Below the pieces are notes generated by a model that made no database searches, was not told the DNA's origin, and saw only the letters and a program-made list of their open reading frames with translations. A stretch of DNA of 64,000 nucleotides, from assembly GCA_900167895.1 (NCBI GenBank), contig FUZR01000001.1:62001-126000 (forward strand), read 5' to 3'. Source of the DNA: Bacteroidales bacterium WCE2004. Lineage in GTDB: Bacteria > Bacteroidota > Bacteroidia > Bacteroidales > UBA932. Below are positions 59,093-64,000 of the stretch, one piece after another; the stretch's first letter is position 1, and every line of letters starts with the position of its first letter. Made by a program: the position numbers and the translations under genes.

Positions 59093-61516
59093 TTAGAATT
59101 TCAAAGTGACGTGACCCAGGATCGTGAGCGGAGCCACCGGCACGAAACCGAGCTGATAGTAGCGGTTGTCGGGCATGTAGCCGGAGCTCTCAGCCACGGC
59201 GCTGTAGACCCAGCCGTTCTGCGCCACGCGGGCGGAGAAGACGTTGTTGAAATCCAGACCGAAGACAATCTCCTTCATGCCGCGGCGCGGGATGAAGCGG
59301 TAGTTGAACGACAGGTCGGACAGGCTGTAGGCCGGCAGGGAGCGGAGCTCGTTCTCGCTGTTGTCCAGATACATCCGGCTGACATAACCCGTGTGCCAGA
59401 CGGCGCTGAAGGGGCCGAAATGGAAGTTCGCGAAGCCATTGAGGATCGCCGACGGCGAGAAGGCCAGAGCCTTGTTTTCGTGATGGAAAGAACGTGCCTC
59501 ATCTTCGTTGCCGTCGCAATGGTACAGGGCGAAATCAGGATTGCCCTCCCAGTCGTCCCAGTCGTCGATGACTTCGTCGAAGTCGATCAGGCGGTTGCGG
59601 CTCAGGGCGGCGTTGGCCTCGAGGGTCAGCCAGCGGGTAACGTCCCAGCCGGCGGTCAGCTCGGCGCCGAGACGGTAGGAATCCGGGATATTGGCGGTCA
59701 GATACTCGCCGATCTCGGTCTTCTGGCCGGTCTGGACCAGCTGGTCCTTGTAGCGCATGTAGTAGAAGGTGACGCCGGCGCGGAAACGCCGGGTGTCGAA
59801 CTGGTAACCGGCCTCCCAGTCGAAGACGCGCTCGGCGTTCGGGGCGGGATACAGGCAGTTGTCCGTGAAGTTGTTGCGCTCCGGTTCGCGATGGGCCATC
59901 GCGAACGACGCGAACGCCCGGTGACCGCCGCGGCGGAAGTTGACACCCGCCTTGGGATTGAAGAAATTGTACTTCACGTCGACATCCAGCATGTGCTTGC
60001 TCGGGATGTCCGTATACTTGTCGATGATGTACTTGTCGTTGTAGCCGTCGGTCTTGTAGCCGACGTGGCGGTACTGCAGGTCGCCGAACACGCTCCAGGC
60101 TTCGTCAATGGCGTAGGAAGCCTTGACGAAGGCGCTCAGGTCGAGCTTGGACGCGTCGGAATCATAATACTGCAGGGGCTTCTCCCTGGAGATGCCGTAC
60201 TTCTCCGCGACAGCCTGGCTGCTGGTATAGGTCAGGTAGCCGAAGTGGTTGCCCACGAACTGCTGCCAGGACAGGCCGCCGATGACGTCCCAGGCGTCCT
60301 TGCGGAACGTGACGTTCGCCACGGCGCCCCAGGCGTCCTGCAGGAGGCCCTTCTGGCGGACGAAGTCCACCTTCTTGACCTTGTTGCCGTCGGCGTCCTT
60401 GAAGTACTCCAGGCCGTATTTGATGATCTTGTTGTTGAAGCGGAACTCGTCGTAGTAGCCGTAACCGTGGGTGTAGTGCGGCGAGACGGAGAGCTTCCAG
60501 TAATCGTTGATATCCCACGCGAAGTTCAGGATGTGGTGGGTCTGCCAGAAGTTGTCGGTGGTGCGGGGCCAGTAGCTGCCGTCGCTGAGCTGGTGGCGCG
60601 CGACGGTCCACGTGCCGTCAGCAATGACCATCCGTTCATAGAGCGAGTTGAACTGCCCCAGTCCGGCCTCGCACATGTCCGCATAGGTCAGGATGCCGGT
60701 CTTGCCCAGGGACATGCCGTCCATGATGGAATTGTCGTCGTCGCCGGCGGTCACGCCGTTCCAGGCCTGGCCGGTGGTCTCGAAGTTGCCGACGAGCTTG
60801 TAGGAAAGCTTCCAGTCGCGGCCGAGCCAGGTCAGGCCGCCATAGTAGCTGCCCGAGCGGCCGGCGGTGCCGTGCAGGTAGCCGTCGGTCGTGGTCTGGC
60901 GGTAGGCGGCCTCGATGATGAGGTGGTTCCAGAGCAGGCCCGTGGAGGCGCTGGCGCCCAGATTCATCGTATTCCAGGAGCCGTACGCGAAGTTCAGTTC
61001 GGCCGCAGGAACGAGCGACGGGGCCTTGGTGCCCAGGGCGATGGTGCCGCCGAAGGCGCCGTCGCCGTTGGAGGAAGCGCCCACGCCGCGCTGGATCTGC
61101 ACGCTGCCCATCAGGGAGCCGTAGGAGTTCATGTTGGCCCAGAAGACCGTCTGGTCTTCGGGGGAATTGAGGGGCACGCCGTCAAGCGTGACGTTGATGC
61201 GGGAACCGCCCGCACCGCGGATGCGCATATAGGAAGTACCCGTACCCACGCCGTTCTCGCTCCAGGCGAGGATGCCCGGCGTGCGGGCGAAGAGCATCGG
61301 GAGCTCGATGCCGGTCGTGGAAAAGGTCTGCAGCTCGCTGCGGGAAATGTTGGCAACGGCAAAAGGCGCGTTCTTGGCAGCGCGCACGGCGCTGACGACG
61401 ACCTCCTGCAGCTGCTCGACCTGGAGGGAATCCTGCGGGGCCTGGGCGGCGGCAGGCACGGCGCCGGCGGCCGCCAGGGCAGCGGCAAAAGCGGCGTTCA
61501 ACAAACGTTTGGACAT
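59093..61516 (-). CDS. TonB-dependent outer-membrane receptor, probable thiamine uptake
   Basis: 807 residues from the ATG at 61514-61516, which starts the signal peptide MSKRLLNAAF...PAAAQA. An ATG 11 codons upstream was rejected for its poor signal. Plug domain: EVVVSAVRAAKNAPFAVANISRSEL, TPGILAWSENGVGTGTSYMRIRG, INVTLDGVPLNSPED and VQIQRGVGASSNGDGAFGG. The barrel ends in VTLKF with terminal Phe. The TPP riboswitch upstream and pnuT downstream identify the ligand as thiamine or a derivative. Confidence 0.92.
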   Translation of the reverse strand: MSKRLLNAAFAAALAAAGAVPAAAQAPQDSLQVEQLQEVVVSAVRAAKNAPFAVANISRSELQTFSTTGIELPMLFARTPGILAWSENGVGTGTSYMRIRGAGGSRINVTLDGVPLNSPEDQTVFWANMNSYGSLMGSVQIQRGVGASSNGDGAFGGTIALGTKAPSLVPAAELNFAYGSWNTMNLGASASTGLLWNHLIIEAAYRQTTTDGYLHGTAGRSGSYYGGLTWLGRDWKLSYKLVGNFETTGQAWNGVTAGDDDNSIMDGMSLGKTGILTYADMCEAGLGQFNSLYERMVIADGTWTVARHQLSDGSYWPRTTDNFWQTHHILNFAWDINDYWKLSVSPHYTHGYGYYDEFRFNNKIIKYGLEYFKDADGNKVKKVDFVRQKGLLQDAWGAVANVTFRKDAWDVIGGLSWQQFVGNHFGYLTYTSSQAVAEKYGISREKPLQYYDSDASKLDLSAFVKASYAIDEAWSVFGDLQYRHVGYKTDGYNDKYIIDKYTDIPSKHMLDVDVKYNFFNPKAGVNFRRGGHRAFASFAMAHREPERNNFTDNCLYPAPNAERVFDWEAGYQFDTRRFRAGVTFYYMRYKDQLVQTGQKTEIGEYLTANIPDSYRLGAELTAGWDVTRWLTLEANAALSRNRLIDFDEVIDDWDDWEGNPDFALYHCDGNEDEARSFHHENKALAFSPSAILNGFANFHFGPFSAVWHTGYVSRMYLDNSENELRSLPAYSLSDLSFNYRFIPRRGMKEIVFGLDFNNVFSARVAQNGWVYSAVAESSGYMPDNRYYQLGFVPVAPLTILGHVTLKF

Positions 61517-61569
61517 AGAGAAAACCTTAATTGTAAGTAAATTATACAATAAGGGGAAATGGGAAGATA

Positions 61570-61655
61570 GCGTTTCCTACGCGGGCATTACCCCGATCAG
61601 GTATGAGGGTATCATCTCAGCCTCGGCCCCTGCGGGCCCCAGCACCCCTTAGCCT
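61570..61655 (-). ncRNA. TPP riboswitch (THI box)
   Basis: On the minus strand: AGGGGTGCTGGGGCC, then GAGGCTGAGATGATACCC, ACCTGATCGGGGTAATGCC and GCGTAGGAAACGC. The invariant CTGAGA, ACCTGAT and GGTAATGCCNGCGTAGG elements of the THI element are all present in order. It lies between the promoter at 61674 and the receptor ATG. In this phylum it usually reduces translation or transcription when TPP is abundant. Confidence 0.95.
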
Positions 61656-61673
61656 GCACCCTGCAAGCCGGCG

Positions 61674-61704
61674 CAAAGATACAGTTTTTGCCGGTTTCAG
61701 CAAA
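61674..61704 (-). promoter_or_regulatory. Promoter of the thiamine receptor operon
   Basis: TTTG (61701-61704) and TATCTTTG (61674-61681) are separated by 19 nt, the most complete Bacteroidota-type promoter in the window. It reads into the TPP riboswitch. Confidence 0.8.
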
Positions 61705-61745
61705 AATAATTCGCTGATATCCCTGTGACCGGAGAGGCGGGCAAG

Positions 61746-61776
61746 TTGGGAAATTGGGGTTTTCTGCGTACCTTTG
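61746..61776 (+). promoter_or_regulatory. Promoter of the CotH-like gene
   Basis: TTG (61746-61748) and TACCTTTG (61769-61776) are 20 nt apart. The ATG at 61781 follows the -7 box by only 4 nt, so the mRNA probably has no leader. Confidence 0.7.
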
Positions 61777-61780
61777 CCAC

Positions 61781-63277
61781 ATGAATTGCCAATCTATCTT
61801 CCGGAACGCCGCGACGCTCTTCCTGGCGGCCGTTCTATTCTCTTTTACAGCAGGATGCGACAAGGTCGGGAAGCCCGAAGAGGAGCGCGTCCCGGTGCCC
61901 GGAAACGTCCCTGCACCCACCGTCAGCTTCGACGGGAAAAACATCGATTTTGACAAGAACTCCGAAACTTTCTCGGCGGTCTACCCGACCCGGACGGACT
62001 TCTCCGCCGTGCTGGTGAAGCTCGGCACGAAGGCAGGCCGCGTCCTGCTGGACGGGAAGGAAGTGGACCCGGAAGGGTTCACCGCCGACCTGAGCCGGCC
62101 GAAGACGCTCCGCCTGATCTCCGACTGGATCTACCATGACTTCACGCTGGGCGCGTCCAACACGGGCCTGCCCGTCGTGCGCATCAAGACCCTCGCCCCC
62201 ATCGACAGCAAGGAAGTCTGGCAGGAGGGCGCCACGCTACGTATCGAACTGCCCGACGGGACCGTCGACTACGAGGGCACGATGAGCATCCGCGGCCGCG
62301 GAAATTCCACCTGGGGCTATCCCAAGAAGCCTTATGCCATCAAGCTGGACGAGAAGGCGGAGATCCTCTCCATGCCTTCCCACAAGCGCTGGGTGCTGCT
62401 GGCCAACTGGAAGGACCGCACCCTGATGCGCAACGACGCCACGTTCTGGCTTTCGCGCCATTCCGGCCTGCCCTACACCGTCCGCGGCCAATACGTCGAG
62501 GTGGTGCTGAACGGCAAGCACGCCGGCAACTACTACCTCTGCGAGCAGATCAAGATCAACAAGAACCGCGTCAACGTCGCGGACGGCGGTCTCCTGCTGG
62601 AACTGGACACGTATTTCGACGAAGTCAACCGATTCAAGTCGGAGGATTTCCAGCTGCCCTGGATGGTCAAGGAACCGGACGAGGAGGAGCTGACGCCGGA
62701 AGCGTTCGCGGAATTCCAGCAATGGATTGCGGACCTGGAGAAGCTCCTGAAGGATCCGGAGCGTGTGCAGGCGCACGAATACGAGCAGTATATCGACGTG
62801 GACACCGCCATCGACTTCCTGCTCGTACAGGAGCTGACCGGCAACAACGATTTCTTCAACTACTGGCCTGAGACGGGCCCGCACAGCGTCTATCTCTACA
62901 AGCAGCCGGGCGGCAAGCTCTATACCGGCCCGGTGTGGGATTTCGACTTCCACACCTTCATCCCGGACCGGACGAAGTTCTGGGCCGGCGCCGACAAGAC
63001 GATGTACTACCCCGCCCTGCTCAAGGACCCGAAGTTCCGCGCGCGGCTGGTCGAGCGCTGGGACGCGCAGAAAGACAGTTTCAAGCAGCTCGCGGACTAC
63101 ATCGACGAGACCGCGGAGCGCATCCGCGTGTCGGAAGGATACAACCAGGAGCTCTGGCCGATCACCAACCGGGAGAACGGCGACGAGGAAATGACGTTCC
63201 AGAAGGCCGTGGACCGCATGCGGAAGGCCTTCCTGGACAAATGGAACTGGATGGACACCAATATCCGGAAACTGTAA
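61781..63277 (+). CDS. CotH-kinase-family lipoprotein
   Basis: 498 residues from the ATG at 61781. Upstream ATG 61754 precedes the -7 box and was rejected. Lipobox TAGC (Cys about 25). An N-terminal Ig-like region (about 35-150) leads to the CotH kinase-like fold: MSIRGRGNSTWGYPKKPYAIKLD, KRWVLLANWKDRTLMRN, YVEVVLNGKHAGNYYLCEQIKINKNRV and VWDFDFHTFIP. Bacillus CotH phosphorylates spore coat proteins; the role of secreted Bacteroidota members is unknown. It is followed by a GH3 gene after 7 nt, so they are likely cotranscribed. Confidence 0.88.
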   Translation: MNCQSIFRNAATLFLAAVLFSFTAGCDKVGKPEEERVPVPGNVPAPTVSFDGKNIDFDKNSETFSAVYPTRTDFSAVLVKLGTKAGRVLLDGKEVDPEGFTADLSRPKTLRLISDWIYHDFTLGASNTGLPVVRIKTLAPIDSKEVWQEGATLRIELPDGTVDYEGTMSIRGRGNSTWGYPKKPYAIKLDEKAEILSMPSHKRWVLLANWKDRTLMRNDATFWLSRHSGLPYTVRGQYVEVVLNGKHAGNYYLCEQIKINKNRVNVADGGLLLELDTYFDEVNRFKSEDFQLPWMVKEPDEEELTPEAFAEFQQWIADLEKLLKDPERVQAHEYEQYIDVDTAIDFLLVQELTGNNDFFNYWPETGPHSVYLYKQPGGKLYTGPVWDFDFHTFIPDRTKFWAGADKTMYYPALLKDPKFRARLVERWDAQKDSFKQLADYIDETAERIRVSEGYNQELWPITNRENGDEEMTFQKAVDRMRKAFLDKWNWMDTNIRKL

Positions 63278-63284
63278 GAGGAAT

Positions 63285-64000
63285 ATGACGAAACGCCCGG
63301 AAGCCATCACCCTGCGGGAAAAAGTCGGACGGCTTTTCATCGTCCGCCCCGAGTCGCTGGAGCCCGCGATCCGCTACGCGTCAGACGCGGAACTCCCGCC
63401 GTACCGCCTCCAGGCGGTGAGCGGCGGGATGCGGGAGCGTGCCCGGGAGTATCCCGTCGGCGGCATCTTGCTGTACGGCCACAACATCCTGGACGCAAGC
63501 CAGTTGCGCACATTCATCCGGGATCTGCGCGCCCTGCCGGGGACTCCCCTGCTGAGCATCGACGAAGAAGGCGGGCGGGTCAGCCGCCTGGCGGCGAACC
63601 CGGCCTTCGACGTGCCGCGGTATGAGAGCATGGCCGCCGTGGCGGCCGGAGGCCCGCAGGCGGCCTGCGAGACTGCGGAAAGCATCGGGAAATACCTGAA
63701 GGAATACGGCTTCGACATCGACTTTGCGCCGGTGGCGGACGTCAACACCAATCCCGACAACATCGTCATCGGGACGCGCGCGTTCAGCGACGACCCCGGC
63801 GCGGCCGCGCCGCTGGTCGCCGCCTATGTGCGCGGCCTCGCGCAGACGGGCGTCCGGGGCTGCCTGAAGCATTTCCCCGGCCACGGGGACACCCGCACCG
63901 ACACCCACTACGATTTCGCCTCCACCGCCAAGAGCTGGGAGGAGCTGCTCGCCTGCGAGCTGGTCCCCTTCCGCGCCGGCATCGAGGCAGGCGCGCCGCT
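63285..64000 (+). CDS. GH3 family enzyme, beta-N-acetylhexosaminidase/NagZ-like (3' end outside window)
   Basis: 238 codons to the window edge from the ATG at 63285. GH3 N-terminal barrel: LREKVGRLFIVRP at the start, GGILLYGHNI, LLSIDEEGGRVSRLA, FDIDFAPVADVNTNPDNIVIGTRAFSDDP and the hallmark CLKHFPGHGDTRTDTH. That H-x-G-D-T loop is typical of NagZ-like GH3 members, where a His-Asp pair replaces the usual acid/base and the nucleophile Asp lies further on. Peptidoglycan recycling is likely. No signal peptide is seen, so it is cytosolic or processed otherwise. It follows the CotH-like gene by 7 nt. Confidence 0.85.
   Translation, partial: MTKRPEAITLREKVGRLFIVRPESLEPAIRYASDAELPPYRLQAVSGGMRERAREYPVGGILLYGHNILDASQLRTFIRDLRALPGTPLLSIDEEGGRVSRLAANPAFDVPRYESMAAVAAGGPQAACETAESIGKYLKEYGFDIDFAPVADVNTNPDNIVIGTRAFSDDPGAAAPLVAAYVRGLAQTGVRGCLKHFPGHGDTRTDTHYDFASTAKSWEELLACELVPFRAGIEAGAP

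Noticed and set aside
59111..61540. 809-codon plus-strand frame opposite the TonB receptor
   Set aside because: Gly, Val and Ala-rich shadow with no domain. The minus frame carries signal peptide, plug and barrel.

Overview
The window is a GC-rich chromosomal segment of a Bacteroidota member, most likely order Bacteroidales. The support is convergent. Nearly every promoter that can be read has the Bacteroidota -7 box TAnnTTTG, usually with a TTG or TTTG about 19-20 nt upstream. Start codons lack Shine-Dalgarno sequences. There is a FimA/Mfa2/DUF4906 fimbrial operon, a Bacteroidetes-type arabinose operon (kinase, araA, araD, sodium symporter, galM), a PnuT-TonB thiamine locus behind a TPP riboswitch, and a gut-type set of secreted GH31, GH43 and GH51 enzymes. 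The high GC would fit Rikenellaceae or an uncultured gut Bacteroidales family; that placement is inference.

Layout. 1-4188: dcuB (cut by the window edge), an EamA exporter, a COG0523 metallochaperone and deoD. 4288-5303: a dispersed intergenic repeat, tmRNA and tRNA-Val(UAC). 5333-7187: a small AT-richer accessory patch with a membrane protein, a Lys-rich micro-protein and a lipoprotein of mixed composition. 7252-16890 (minus): short ssb, DUF3575 protein, OmpA-like lipoprotein, two FimA-like subunits, Mfa2-type anchor and a giant DUF4906-type tip protein. 17207-24290: a Zn-ribbon protein, an ABC-2 exporter with a split 5'-nucleotidase, a GH51 arabinofuranosidase and holA. 24358-34204 (minus): an arabinose operon running without a visible break into hsdR_N, cca, xerC and hpf. 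34348-37310: an iron/B12-type ABC importer. 37344-44546 (minus): GH31, GH43 and tandem GH43-CBM6 enzymes. 44520-50110: a tandem duplication that includes a GH51-aspartyl protease-PDZ fusion and two copies of a histidine attenuator. 50057-56904: hisGDCBHAF(IE). 56905-57702: a repeat-rich spacer. 57703-64000: a TerB-DnaJ protein, pnuT, a TonB receptor with TPP riboswitch, a CotH-like lipoprotein and a GH3 enzyme (cut by the window edge).

How it fits together. Two GH51 enzymes, GH31 and three GH43 modules release arabinose and xylose from hemicellulose. The symporter, mutarotase, isomerase, kinase and epimerase take arabinose to xylulose 5-phosphate. No SusC/SusD pair is present, so polysaccharide capture must be encoded elsewhere.

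The most unusual region is 44.5-50.1 kb. A block running from the first codons of a secreted BNR-like gene, through a protease-PDZ gene and a His5 leader peptide with terminator, to codon 18 of hisG occurs twice in tandem. In the upstream copy a complete GH51 enzyme sits between the shared signal peptide and the protease domain, and the his leader has a damaged promoter and ends in a hisG stub. Other notable signals are a 110-bp palindrome-flanked in-frame insertion in xerC, a tmRNA tag ending in Tyr-Ala-Cys instead of Leu-Ala-Ala, and a bipartite dispersed repeat found in opposite orientation at 4.3 and 57.3 kb. All reading was by eye without database searches, so family names rest on recognised motifs.
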